From Erodium maritimum (taxonomy: Eukaryota; Streptophyta; Magnoliopsida; Geraniales; Geraniaceae), in NCBI GenBank assembly GCA_963921825.1, contig OY997593.1, positions 56,900,039 through 56,964,038 of the forward strand: a stretch of DNA of 64,000 nt, given 5' to 3'. The notes beneath the pieces are model-generated. The model was given only the letters and a program-made list of their open reading frames with translations. It made no database searches and was not told the origin of the DNA. Of this stretch, positions 24,634 through 35,975 are shown in pieces. The position numbers were made by a program, and so were the translations under genes. Every line of letters starts with the position of its first letter. The stretch's first letter is position 1.

Positions 24634-24727
24634 GCAATTAGGCGACCCTTGCTATATAGTTTGTGCTACGTCTGTTTCATTCTTGTATATATTTTTCTTT
24701 TAGTTGATTCTTTGCATCGTATCTTTT

Positions 24728-25837
24728 ATGGAGAATTGGTTTCCTAATAATGGGAATTGTGATATATGTGGAGCTAATGATCATTATTTTTACAATTGCG
24801 AGGTTCTTTTGCATTCAAGGGACTATAGTCAAAATTGGGGGGACGCTTCCACTTTTGAATTGCCTAGTGAAGAGGATTTTTGTCTAGCATTTCCAAACCG
24901 ATTTGAGGAGGAAAAGCGACATGATGAGATGGACAAGATGGACGAGATGATGAGGAAACAAGAGGAACAAGTGTCCATGGTCCAAGAGCTTCAAGGTCAA
25001 ATGAATGATCTCATGCAATTGATTAATGAGACAAACTTTGATGATCAAGCAGTCCACATTGAGGATGATCATTCCGAGCACTTATGTGACACAACAGAGC
25101 AAGAAACTCATGATTCAACCATGAGTTTAGAGGTAAGTGTGGAATGTGAGGTATCAAGTTTTCATCCCTCTTCTATTATGCCAATTCAATCTCCATGTAG
25201 TGTTGATGCATTGGATTATATAGATGTAAATAATGAGTGTACAGTTGCAGAAAATAGTTCACAAACTCTTGATGAGCCAAATCTTTCCATAGTATCCATA
25301 GAGTTGGCTGACAGATCGATTAGATATCCAAGGGGTACTATGCAAGATGCTCTCAAGAGAGGGGTTATGTTTGAATCTCCTATTGATTTTATTTTGCTAG
25401 ACATCGAGCATGATGTCGAAATTCCATTTAGTGTGGGAGATTCATTTTTAGATTCTAGCAAATCAATTCTTTATGTTCAACCTATACAGTTAATTTATAA
25501 ATTTAATGTTGAGCATAAAGTTTTTGATTCATGTGCTAGTTCTCATTCCCCGTTTGTGAGCTATTATTCTATTTCGGTGGATGCTACTAGCCCATGTGGG
25601 AGCATGCATTTTTCGATTCATGGGATTCATATCCCTCCCAAGCTATGCAAAGATGATTTTGACCATGATTATTCTGTTAAAGCAAGCTTGATGAGATTGG
25701 CCTTGAGTTTGGAGTTTGTGCAGAACTCAAGGAAGAGGTTATTTTGTTGCATTGTGTTCCTTCTCCTGCTTTCACATCCACATTTGAAGAGGAGGACGCA
25801 ATGGAAGTATGAGGTTCTCGGGAGGCCTCCAGATTGA
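24728..25837 (+). pseudogene. Gag/protease-like frame of Tat/Athila relic
   Basis: An open frame of about 369 residues starts at ATG 24,728. Near the start it has a zinc-knuckle-like CDICGANDHYFYNC. A charged, probably coiled stretch follows (DEMDKMDEMMRKQEEQVSMV). Further on there is a stretch (ELADRSIRYPRGTMQDALKR, then IDFILLDIEHDVEIPFSVGD) like the protease region of Tat/Athila polyproteins. The rest of pol is missing, so this is the remnant of a larger polyprotein. It is a fossil with no claim of activity. Confidence 0.7.
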
Positions 25838-25942
25838 GCCTCCTACCCGTCGAGCTAACGACATTAAACAAATGCGCTAGTTGGGAGGCAACCCAACAAT
25901 GGATGAAGTGCAGCATAGAATGCAAACATATAAATGCAAAGC

Positions 25943-26060
25943 ATCCCCTTCTCCTTAAATCTTAGAACCGTTTTTAAACTCCTCGATTTAAAACCGTTTT
26001 TAAAACCGAATTGATTTTAATTCCTTTTCATTTTAAATCCCCTTCTCCTTAAATCTTATT
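25943..26060. repeat. About 92-bp tandem duplication of gypsy LTR sequence
   Basis: CCCCTTCTCCTTAAATCTT occurs at about 25,945 and again at about 26,038. The DNA between repeats LTR bases that also lie left of the inserted relic (about 22,750-22,819). The partner LTR near 31,920-32,000 has this stretch only once. Confidence 0.75.
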
Positions 26061-27076
26061 TTTCGTTTTACAACCTTTTCTTTCCAAAATCTTGATTTCG
26101 ATTCCAACAAAGCAGATCCAAAATCCATCTTTTACTCCAATCTGATTTTTGATTCAACAAATTTCCCTTTTCAATCCAAAATCAGTTCCAAATATTAATC
26201 AATTCTTTAGCAGGTTTAACAGGTATAGTTTCCCTCAATCAGATCCAAATTGACTCGAAATGAACAGCACGGGAAACCGAAAACGAGGGGCTCGGGTTTG
26301 AAACCGGCCGGCCACCGACGGAGACGCCGCCGGCGACCAAACCCCGTGGTGAGAATCTCACCGTGGAAGACGAGGTGGTGGATCACGGCGGAGCACGGCG
26401 AGGAATCGCCTCAGATCCGGACGGGTCAACGGATCTGGTGAGCACCGGTGAGTTCACGGCGACGGCGGGGGTGCGTCTGACGGAGAAAAGGACGGGTGAT
26501 TGCTCTTGGGGCTTCTTCCGACCGAAAAAACGAGACCGGCCTGGACGGAGAGAGGCACGGCTCAATACCGTGGCCGGCGAGCTCGTGACGAACCGTGAGA
26601 CCGTGAGGAAGGGGAAGATAACGGCGGCGGCAGACGGTTTTGGACGGAGAAGGAGAAGAGACTGGTCGGAGAGGCTCGGGGGCGTGAACGTCGGCGACGG
26701 CTCGGGCGAGGTCGGACTGAACGACGAGGAAACGGGAGAGAGAGAGGTCGCGTGCGGTGGTGGCGTGATGGGGAGGTCGGATCGAGAGGGGGAGGTGAGA
26801 GAGCAGAGAGTAACGGGATAGAGGGCGAGAGGATTTCGGCGAGGGAGTGAGGGAGGCGGCACTGTGAAGGAAGGAAAGGTGAAAATAGGGTTTCAGAACC
26901 CTAATGTTCTCTTTAAATAGTGCGGGCCGACTCCACTTGGGCCTGAGACACAGACTGGGCCGCACGGCCCAAGCGAGAAAGGAGGAGCTGGTCGGGCCTG
27001 CTCGGGCTGGGTCTGGCCGGTTTGCTGGTCGGGTCCGGTCCGACCCAATAGTTTTTTTTTTGAAGCGATCTTCACA

Positions 27077-27092
27077 ATCTACCCCCCTTAAA
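27077..27092 (-). other. Polypurine tract of gag-only gypsy
   Basis: The minus strand reads TTTTAAGGGGGGTAGAT directly before the LTR start TGTGAAGATC, the expected priming position for plus-strand DNA. Confidence 0.85.
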
Positions 27093-27109
27093 AGAATTTC
27101 GTCCGCGAA

Positions 27110-28576
27110 ATTTAGAATAACGCTCCTATAAGGCACAATAAACACGTACCCTGATAGGTGTCGCGGTAGGTAAGGGATCCTGGGGTCCCGGAGTCGGTAA
27201 CTGCGTACACTCTTCCCTCCGACTCCTGCTGCCTCTGACCCGGCGCACTGGCTGCTGGATACCCATAGCTCTGTTGCTGTCTCGGAGTCGGCGCGCTCGT
27301 CGACGGCTGCGAAAAACTCGACTGCTGACTCTGACGAGGGCGGCCTCTGGGCGACTACGCGGTATACAACTGTTGTTGTCGCCGCGCTGACGTTGCCCCC
27401 AACGGCTCAATACACCTGGCCATAGTGTGCCCAACCCGGCCGCACCGGTGACACCTGGTCTCGTCGGGTCTCGACCCCGTGCCCGACGGACACTCTCGAT
27501 GCATGTGACCTAGTTGCCCGCAGCTGAAGCATCTCGGCTATCTCTCTGAAGCGACTGGTCCCACTACTGTCACCAACCCCAGTTGTCTCGCTCCACCTTG
27601 ATGAGCATGTGGTCGGAAGAACTCTGTGGTCCTCTGTCTCCTCGAGTCTCGTGACTCAGACGGCCCTGCGAAGCTGGTCGGTCGCTGCCGAACCTCACAG
27701 TAACCTGGCCGCATCCCGGATCCCCTGCTCCACCGTCGCTGCGATGTCTACGAGATCTGTGTACTTCCTCAGTCTCAAGGCGAGAACCTGATTCCAAATC
27801 CCCAGACTCAGTCCTCCCTGGAACCGCAGGCAACGGTTCTTCTCGGTCATCACCATCTCTGGCGCGAATCTGCCTAAGGCCATGAATCTGGCCTCGTACT
27901 CTGCTACTGTCATCCCCTCCTGCTCCATTTCTAGGAACTGCCGATGTCGCTCCAACCGAGCCGACTCGGGAAAGTACTGTGCCATAAACAACTCCTGGAA
28001 AATGTCGTAGTCGTGCCCGACATTGTCCTTCACACGCCCCCACCAGTGGTAGGCGTTGTCCCTCAGCTGGTGAGCTGCGAAGGACACCATACGGCGGCCA
28101 TCTTCGATACCTGTTGTATCCAGGTCCCGCATGACCTGTTCCAGCCACCTCTCGGCTAGGTCGGGGTTCGGCTCCCCGACAAACGTAGGTATCCCTAGCT
28201 TCAGGAAGTCCAGCAGGGAACGGGCCGTATGGTCCTCTGCCTGAACGGATCTCACTGGGACCTCTGCTGCCTCCGGAGCTGGCGAAGCCGACTCTCGACT
28301 GGAGATGATCGCCACAAAACTCTAGACTGTCCTAGTCAGCTCCTCCAGGGCAGTCATAACGGGAGGGTCTGCGACGGGCGGAACACCGGGTGTGCCTGCA
28401 GACGGCCCCGCGTCGCTTCTCATGTCTTCTCCGATAGGAGTGCCCTGCGCTTCTGCGTACTCGGCGGGCTCAACGGTTGGCACCCTTCCCGGTGTCCACG
28501 CTGACCGTCCCCGCCGGCCCCACGTGGGCGCCTGACCCCGTGTTCCCGTAACTCGCCCGCGTCTACCGCGAGCCAT
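27110..28576 (-). pseudogene. Gag relic of gag-only gypsy element
   Basis: It starts at about 28,576 (MARGRRGRVTGTRGQAP). A retrotransposon gag domain follows at about 28,240-27,700 (FLKLGIPTFVGEPNPDLAER, AYHWWGRVKDN, YEARFMALGRFAPEM). Two zinc knuckles of the CCHC type lie at about 27,540-27,420 (CFSCGQLGHMHREC and CHRCGRVGHTMARC). The C-terminal part is low complexity and basic. The domain order and the HWW motif fit Tekay/Del gag. No pol follows before the polypurine tract. It is a fossil with a few breaks. Confidence 0.85.
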
Positions 28577-28606
28577 AGTCAGTATCCTCTGCACGGATAC
28601 ACGCAA

Positions 28607-29970
28607 ACGTTCAGTTTGCGAACTCAGATAAACACAACAAGTTCAAATATGCTAACGTTCGCCCGCTCTAAGTTTACACTAGCGTGTATATCACTAATAC
28701 GTCACACCGCTCACGCTATTAATGCTTTACATATAATAATACGTAAGCGAAACCTCAATTTTAACCACACAAACGCACACCAAGCCCTCACCCGGTCCTT
28801 TATGCACTTACTTATAGCTTTCCGCAACCAAACCAGTGTTCGCTACTCGTCCCTTGCGGGAAAAGTAGTAAAGGGGATGAGCGTTATACTCTTCTCACCT
28901 CCACGGACACCCGTTCGATTATGGCATACTAGTAACGCACCAAGGACTTACCACTCTAGTCAGGGCAAAACACCATCCCAAACCTACTGCCAACATGTCA
29001 CACTGCTCAAGTCATTAACACCTCAAACACTCTTTTACGTAAGGGAAACCTCGAAATGGGGATTATGTTCTCAATTCAGCAACTACTATTGCTTACAACC
29101 CCAATACCCCAACACAACCGTGAACACTACCACGCAAAGCCAACACTCAACTTGCACAAACAAGACGGTGAGAAGGACAAGGATCACGGATTCGTGACAG
29201 ACCCCGTCACGGTTGGGGTCACGGAGTCGTGACGAAGATCTAAAATTTGCCAGAACTCTCTGGTCCGTCACGGATCCGTGACAGGATCCGTGACACTCGC
29301 GCAGACCTGTTTTCCAAACTCGGTTCTAACTCGGACCTTAACCCGTTTTAACCCCAAAATTTGCCTTAAACGACACACACGCTTGACTACCAAATCAGCA
29401 AACACACGCGTCACGATTCACAGACCAAGAAAGTCATTCAACCTCAACCAAAACACGAGCCGACACGGCCAAACGACAACACAACAACTCTCGCACACCG
29501 GGCCAACCAACATCGAACCACGCCCACCGGGCCAACCAAAATCAAACACGCCCTCAGGGCCAATCAAAATCAAACACGCCCTTAGGGCCAATCAAAATCA
29601 AACACGCCCTCAGGGCCAATCAATTTTAAAACTTTCTTTTTTTTTTCATTTTAAAACCTCATACTTGACATCACGTAGTTACAACCCGGTCCAGGCGTCC
29701 CCGAACTACGTTGTACCGACTTGACATCAGCACCGTCACGTTCGACTATAGGAGCGCTCCTGAGTCGACCCGCGACAGCTTAAAAACGTTTCACGCAGCA
29801 CACACAAACAGTATGCCAATAACCCCGTACTGCACATACACAAAGACAAAACAAAACTCAAGACATTAAGGGTTTACACACGGTTCCCGACCTACGTACC
29901 CAACGCACGGCGGGACTTTACTGACTCGACTCTCCCCACCTAATTGACGGACAGTCCGAGGTGTGAAACC
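28607..29970 (-). other. Leader of gag-only gypsy element
   Basis: A 1.36-kb untranslated region between PBS and gag. It contains a short repeat series at about 29,510-29,625 (CCAATCAAAATCAAACACGC, about 31-bp spacing, four units). Near 29,190-29,290 several TCACGGATCCGTGAC-type imperfect palindromes occur. No gene was found. Confidence 0.75.
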
Positions 29971-29972
29971 TC

Positions 29973-29987
29973 GAGCTCTGATACCAA
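29973..29987 (-). other. Primer binding site, initiator Met tRNA, gag-only gypsy
   Basis: The minus strand reads TTGGTATCAGAGCTC, matching the 3' end of plant initiator tRNA-Met (TGGTATCAGAGC). It lies two bases from the LTR end at 29,990 and fixes the element's polarity. Confidence 0.9.
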
Positions 29988-29989
29988 GC

Positions 29990-32900
29990 TGTCACGCCCC
30001 AATTTCCGTAAACCGAACTCGGGACGCGAACGTTTAAAATAAGAAAACACTTTGAAACCATTTCCATTAAAACACTTTACAATACCAGTTTAGTTCAACA
30101 AAATAATAATTACAATTTAAAACACGTTCCAACAAGTGGACAAAAGTAGGTATCCGTCACTAGACTCAAAAACAACCCGGACTCCGCTCCTAGCTCCACA
30201 AGCTTCGAGAGCTCACCTAGTCCGTCCTATGATCAGTACCTATAGGAAAAGCAGCTAGGGGTGAGCGTTCGCTCACCACCACGGATAACAGACTACCTAC
30301 GGCATAATTAGCAGACAATGCCGGTAACACCAATAATAAAGTCTACACCGGGGGACACTGTCCCCAACCCAAGGACTCTGACTGAACATACACCCACTGT
30401 TACCTTCCTTGACCAACTCAACACTTTGACACGTAAAGTAGACCCGACACAACGATCACGACCTCTCCCAAGGACTCGAAAGAAACTACGCAACACCAAA
30501 CAAAATCACAAAGGATCGCACACCAAACAAGATCAGACATTCACAACCACCGAACCACACACGCGCGGCCAAGACCCCTTTACTGACGGGCGGGCCCCCT
30601 ACCCCGTCTGAACATGCAGACGCGTGTGATCGAGGACCCCCGTTTAATGAAGCGGGCCCACAACCTCAGGTAACCACAATCACTGTCAACCTATCATACT
30701 CACAAACACAGTTCAACAACAGCAACAACACAAATTCAGAACTCCATAGGCACTCATTGCCACCCAAGACACCAACCCTAAAACACGGACTCAACAGCCT
30801 CATAGGCACTCACGGCCTCCCAAGGTACACCAACAGTAACTCACGGCTCAACGACCCCACGGGCACTCACGGCCACTCAAAGCCACCAATAGTAACAACA
30901 CGGGTTCACATCCCCACGGGCACTCACGGCCACCCAAAACACCAAAACGACAACACGGGCTCTCAAGGCCACCCAAAACTCAACAACAATTAACACGGGC
31001 TCTCAAGGCCACCCAAACTCAACAACAATTAACACGGGCTCTCAAGTCCACCTAAACTCAACAACAATTAACACAGGCTCTCAAGGCCACCCAAACTCAA
31101 CAATAAATAACGCACAACAACCTCCGCATATTCGATGCCTCCAACAGTCCTAAGATCGCTAGTTTCACAAACAACCTCCGGGCATGGTCATATGCCTCCA
31201 GTAATTCAATTATCGCCAAGTTCTCTGCTCCTACGAAACTACTAAGTGTCACATGAATTTCCAATAATCGCTACGTTCCCGTATCATGCAATTCTAATAT
31301 TCGCTAACCTATTCAACCCACGACACCCCAGTGTCACATGCATTTCTACTGTTAACTTTCCCTAGTCAGGGCCGAGATCCGGCTACTTTTCCCTACCTCA
31401 ACTGAAGAGCAACCGCTATGTTTCCTAGCTGCTGACGTTCTGGCTCGCTACCTCCAGGCTTCACCTCGATCGAAGCCGGACGCTCAAGATAACACGAAAG
31501 CCATAATTAGAGTCGGTTCCCAGGTTAATTTAAAGGTCACGATTAATCCAGTTTAAAACCGACAGTTATCCTTTAAACTCGAGCGGGATAAAAGCGGGGT
31601 CACGACGAATCGGGTTTGAGTACCCGAGCACCGAAATCGGTGCATGCGGGGCACGATCCCAATGCACGAATCCCGAAGTCCAATTCAGTTGTCCGCTTTT
31701 GTTCCTTTTTAAACCCAATTAGAAGTCCATATTAACCAGAGTTCCAGATTCGTTCCCAAATCCGATTAATAACCCCTTTTACAAAACAGAACGGTTTTTG
31801 TTTCAAATCAAATTCCCTTTTATTTCAAATCTGTTTATGTTCCGATCTTTTGAGCACAAAATGAATTAGGTTCGGTTTTTGAACAACCGTCCCTAAATCC
31901 CGTTTACAACTTAGATTCTCAAACTCCTCGATTTAAAACCGTTTTTAAAACCGAATTGATTTTAATTCCTTTTTATTTTAAATCCCCTTCTCCTTAAATC
32001 TGATTTTTCGTTTTACAACCTTTTCTTTCCAAAATCTTGATTTTGATTCCAACCAAAGCAGATCCAAAATCAATCTTTTACTCCAATCTGATTTTTGATT
32101 CAACAAATTTCCTTTTTCAATCCAAAATCAGTTCCAAATATTAATCAAATCTTTAGCAGGTTTAACAAGTATAGTTTCCCTCAATCAGATCCAAATTGAC
32201 TCGAAATGAACAGCACGGGAAACCGAAAACGAGGGGCTCGGGTTTGAAACCGGCCGGCCACCGACGGAGACGCCGCCGACGACCAAACCCCGTGGTGAGA
32301 ATCTCCCCGTGGAAGACGAGGTGGTTAAGCACGGCGGAGCACGGCGAGGAATCGCCTCAGATCCGGACGGGTCAACGGATCTGGTGAGCGCCGGTGAGTT
32401 CACGGCGACGGCGGGGGTGCGTCTGACGGAGAAGAAGGACGGGCGATTGCTCTTGGGGCTTCTTCCGACCGGAAAAACGAGACCGGCCTGGACGGAGAGA
32501 GGCACGACTCAGTACCGTGGCCGACGAGCTCGTGACGAACCGTGAGACCGTGAGGAAGGGGAAGATAACGGCGGCGGCGGACGTTTTTGGACGGAGAAGG
32601 AGAAGAGACTGGTCGGAGAGGCTCGGGGGCGTGAACGCAAGCGACGGCTCGGGCGAGGTCGGACTGAACGGCGAGGAAACGGGAGAGAGAGAGGTCGCGT
32701 GCGGTGGTGGCGTGATGAGGAGGTCGGATCGAGAGGGGGAGGTGAGAGAGCAGAGAGTAACGGGATAGAGGGCGAGAGGATTTCGGCGAGGGAGTGAGGG
32801 AGGCGGCACTGCGAAGGAAGGAGAGGTGAAAATAGGGTTTCAGAACCCTAATGTTCTCTTTAAATAGTGCGGGCCGACTCCACTTGGGCCTCAGACACAG

Positions 32901-33031
32901 ACTGGGCCGCACGGCCCAAGCGAGAAAGGAGGAGCTGGTCGGGCCTGCTCGGGCTGGGTCTGGCCGGTTTGCTGGTCGGGTCCGATCCGACCCGGTCCGA
33001 CCCAATAGTTTTTTTTTAAGCGGTCTTCACA
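29990..33031 (-). repeat. 5' LTR of gag-only gypsy
   Basis: 3,042 bp with ends TGTCACGCCCCAATTTCC and GCGGTCTTCACA on the plus strand. The TATA-like ACTATTTAAAGAG (minus strand, about 32,868) precedes a 5'UTR-like GC-rich stretch at 32,190-32,820. Confidence 0.92.
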
Positions 33032-33266
33032 CGACAGACCACCACGCAACACCCAAGATCACAAAGGATCGCACACCAAACAAGATCACAAAGGATCGCA
33101 CTCCTGTCAGCTGTTCAGTGCCGGTTGCTAACCGGCTAGGCTCGAGCCTGCCCCACGCGCTTTGCCGATCCCTGTCAGGCTCCAGGCGGTCGACCTGTTG
33201 GAGATATATACAGCGCTGCTTTTCCGATAGCTAGTCGGAAGGGGAGCTGCCCTCTCATCGCCTAAA

Positions 33267-33450
33267 AACGCTCACAACCTCCCGAGACTCGAACTCGGTC
33301 AGGCTAGCCAAAGAACGCTCGCAACTTCCCGAGACTCGAACTCGGTCAAGCCAGCCAAAGAACGCTCGCAACCTCCCGAGACTCGAACTTGGTCAGGCCA
33401 GCCAAAGAACGCTCGCAACTTACCGATCCCTGTCAGGTAAGCCAGCCAAA
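33267..33450. repeat. 47-bp tandem repeat in gypsy solo LTR
   Basis: AACGCTC boxes at 33,267, 33,314, 33,361 and 33,408 are spaced exactly 47 bp. The unit includes CCCGAGACTCGAACTCGGTC. Confidence 0.88.
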
Positions 33451-33549
33451 TTCCACACCACTTCCCGACACATAGTCGGGTCATTAACCTCGGCCAAGCA
33501 CAATCACAATCACAAGCAAAGTTCAACAAACAGCAACAACACAGGTTCA

Positions 33550-33780
33550 ACACTCCACAGGCACTCATGGCCGCCCAAGACACCAACAGTAAAACACGGA
33601 CTCAACAACCCCATGGGCACTCATGGCCACCCAAGACACACCAACAGTAACTCACGGGCTCAACAACCCCACGGGCACTCATGGCCACCCAAGACACACC
33701 AACAGTAACTCACGGGCTCAACAACCCCACGACACTCACGGCCACCCAAGACACACCAGTAAAACACGGGCTCTCATGGC
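33550..33780. repeat. 58-bp tandem repeat in gypsy solo LTR
   Basis: CTCAACAACC boxes at 33,601, 33,659 and 33,717 are spaced 58 bp, with a degenerate unit before. The unit contains GGGCACTCATGGCCACCCAA, which also occurs singly in the gag-only gypsy LTRs. Confidence 0.87.
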
Positions 33781-35597
33781 CACCCAAGACACAAATTACA
33801 CAAACAACCTCCGGGCATAACCAATGCCTCCAGCAGTTCTAATATTAACAGTTTCATAATCAACCTCCGGGCATGGTCATATGCCTCCAGTACTCCTAAT
33901 ATCGATAAGTTCACAATCAACCTCCGGGCATGGTCATATGCCTCCAGTAATTCTAACATCGATAAGTTCTCTGCTCCTACGACACTACTAACTGTCACAT
34001 GCATTTCCAATCTTCGATAACCTACTTAACCCACGACACCCCAAGTATCACATGCATTTCTAATATTCGATAACCTACTTAACCCACGACACCCAAGTGT
34101 CACATGCATTTCTACTGTTAACTTTCCCTAGTCAGGGCCGAGATCCGGCTACTTTTCCCTACCTCGTGCGTGTTCTCCAAAAGCCAACCAACAAGCTCCG
34201 GCGTGATCTCAGTCACTCGCCTAGCTTTCCTTTCCCTCTGTCTGCAGCACGATCTAAAAGAACATAATTTTAAGTACTTTTAAGTTCGCAGACATAAACT
34301 GGAATTTAACAAACTTAACGCCCAAAAGTAACCCCGACAATGTCGATCACTCCCAAACTTCCCAATTACTCGACATTGTCGATATTGGACCCGGAAAGGC
34401 CCGATTCGCCTGACGTGGCGAATCTGCCCGGGTTTTGAAAACGCCCTTCCGGGGCTCCGAAAATTCCCGTTTTTGTTTCTACGGTCTTAGAATAATTCAA
34501 GGGTTCCCAGGAACTCGACGGAATCGAATTCCAACTTCCGAGTAATTTATTAACGTTTAAAGTTTCTAAACCCGTCAATTACAACTTTCACAATTTAATT
34601 CCAAATTTCGATCCGGTTGTGGATTAATGACTTGGAGAACGTCCTAAACCACCCGAACACAAAAACCCGATACTCGGGCATGTGGGCCCCACACGACCAC
34701 AATGGCAACATTTCCTTTTTGCCCCAAAACGTTCCTAACGAACCCCAAACCTCAACCATTCATCTTTAAACCAATTCTAACCAAAACCCAACCATATTTG
34801 AATTGTTTAAACTCAAACCCTAAAATTCGAACTTAAAAAAACGAAAATCAGTTAGGTGCTCACCGTAGAGAATGACGGTGTGAACTCGATTCTTCTATCG
34901 TTGAGACGATCCACCGGTCGGATGATCGAGAAATGGCAAAACCCCAAACTTTCTTCTCTTTTTTTCTCCTTTTTCTCCTTCTCTTTCCTCTCTCTACTTT
35001 CTCTCTCTAAAACTCTCATTTTTTCTAACTTTGCCGAGACATCACAATTGTCTTCCCTTTTGTTTTGTTTTTAAAAGTAACAAAATAATACTTAATTATA
35101 AACTAACACTATTGAAGTCTTCTCTTGTCTTGTCCAAAAACCTAACACCACCACATAGTTGACATGTGGTCAAGTGGGTCCCACACCTTTTAGAAAAATA
35201 TCTTCTAGATATTTTTCAGTCATATTCGCCAAATTCTGCTGTTTCGGGCCCCGAACGGGCACTTTTTCCAAGAAATTACGAAACTTCACAGGCTATAAGG
35301 AAACGGCTCAACTAAGACCGCTGCGACGACGGCTAAGCTTTTTGGATCCAAAACGGACCTCGAATGGACCAAAACGTCGCTCGGTTGACTTTTCCCGCGA
35401 AAAGTCAACACTTCCCAAATTGGTCAGAAAGTTGCTCTGTGTCCCCCGGAACTCACCTTGGTTGATATTGGGGTCAACGTAAGTCCGGTATGACCCTCGG
35501 GGTCAATTTTAGGTTCAGTTAAGTGTCTGTCTTACAAAATTTAATTTTTCCTGTTTTTCGCATATTTGACTAGCGTTGACCGGAAGTGATTATTACA

Positions 35598-35962
35598 TTT
35601 GAACATTTGATCTTCTAGTTCGTCATGACGGTTCCAAACTCGTCATAGCTAACAAAGCGGTTTAGCCTTGGCATATCAACCATCCAAGGGTCATGCTTGG
35701 CCTAACTCCGTCCAACGGAGCCCCGTTCGGTCCCAGTTTTGGCTCCCCGAGAGTCCCGCTCCCGAGACCCGAAAAATCAAATTTTTTTCAAAATTTCCAG
35801 GTTTGAAAAAATTTTCAAAAATTCATTTTTCATGCTTTAAACCCATAAACAAGAATATAAAACATGTTATCAAACAATTTAGCAAAACAACATGCCAAAA
35901 ACGAAACTTTCAAGCAAAACCGAAACTTTGAACACCGTCTTGTGAATCCCGAAGGTAGCACG
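35598..35962 (-). other. Copia leader, PBS-proximal half
   Basis: This is the copia 5' leader between the PBS and the inserted gypsy LTR. It starts with the duplication TTTGA at 35,598. It is rich in A/T runs with no reading frame of note. Confidence 0.75.
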
Positions 35963-35974
35963 GCTCTGATACCA
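35963..35974 (-). other. Primer binding site, initiator Met tRNA, copia
   Basis: The minus strand reads TGGTATCAGAGC, a perfect match to the initiator tRNA-Met PBS. It lies one base from the LTR at 35,976 and shows that the copia element reads on the minus strand. Confidence 0.93.
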
Positions 35975-35975
35975 C

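Larger units (their letters stand above)
22820..25942 (+). mobile_element. Tat/Athila-type LTR relic (nest level 5), no 3' LTR seen
   Basis: One LTR (22,823-24,608) starts TGATGCGGGTGC and ends GGGCGTCA. It is followed by a tRNA-Asp-type PBS and an interior with one gag/protease-like frame. Near 25,885 the bases GCTAGTTGGGAGGCAACCCA are typical of the 3' part of such elements. RT, RNase H, integrase and the second LTR are absent. ATCCC occurs at both ends (22,815-22,819 and 25,943-25,947), possibly a target-site duplication. It is a broken, clearly incomplete fossil and the youngest layer of the nest by position. Confidence 0.8.
20716..27076 (-). repeat. 3' LTR of gag-only gypsy, split by Tat/Athila relic
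   Basis: LTR sequence occupies 20,716-22,819 and 25,943-27,076. A relic of another element fills the gap. The right edge reads GCGATCTTCACA, followed at once by the polypurine tract. The right-hand part includes a GC-rich stretch (26,250-26,860) with long chance reading frames on both strands. Confidence 0.9.
20716..33031 (-). mobile_element. Gag-only gypsy element (TR-GAG type, nest level 4)
   Basis: Two LTRs lie at 20,716-27,076 (interrupted) and 29,990-33,031. They are flanked by the perfect 5-bp duplication CGACA (20,711-20,715 and 33,032-33,036). A PBS sits beside the right LTR and a polypurine tract beside the left, so the element reads on the minus strand. The 2.9-kb interior holds a leader and a gag gene but no protease, RT, RNase H or integrase. 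This matches the class described in plants as terminal-repeat retrotransposons with GAG domain. Such elements need enzymes from a full-length relative. The gag resembles that of Tekay/Del chromoviruses. LTRs differ at about 9 of the first 310 bases by eye. Gag has a small number of breaks. Confidence 0.9.
20222..35597 (-). mobile_element. Gypsy solo LTR (nest level 3), about 3.06 kb, split by gag-only gypsy
   Basis: The left edge TGTCACGCCCCAATTTC and the right edge GAAGTGATTATTACA are flanked by the perfect 5-bp duplication TTTGA (20,217-20,221 and 35,598-35,602). The LTR occupies 20,222-20,715 and 33,037-35,597. The part between is a second element of a related family with its own perfect duplication. 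There is no PBS or internal region. It shares the AGCAGCTAGGGGTGAGCGTT block with the LTRs inside it, so the invader landed in a relative. It carries 47-bp and 58-bp tandem arrays. It is a non-coding fossil. Confidence 0.92.

Noticed and set aside
26363-27145. Long overlapping open frames on both strands in GC-rich DNA (also at 32,185-33,005)
   Set aside because: They lie inside the two LTRs of the gag-only gypsy, have no domain and occur because the region is GC-rich. Not host genes.
29973-35974. tRNA-Met-like matches near 29,980 and 35,970
   Set aside because: Only the 12-15 bases complementary to the tRNA 3' end are present, next to LTRs. They are primer binding sites, not tRNA genes.
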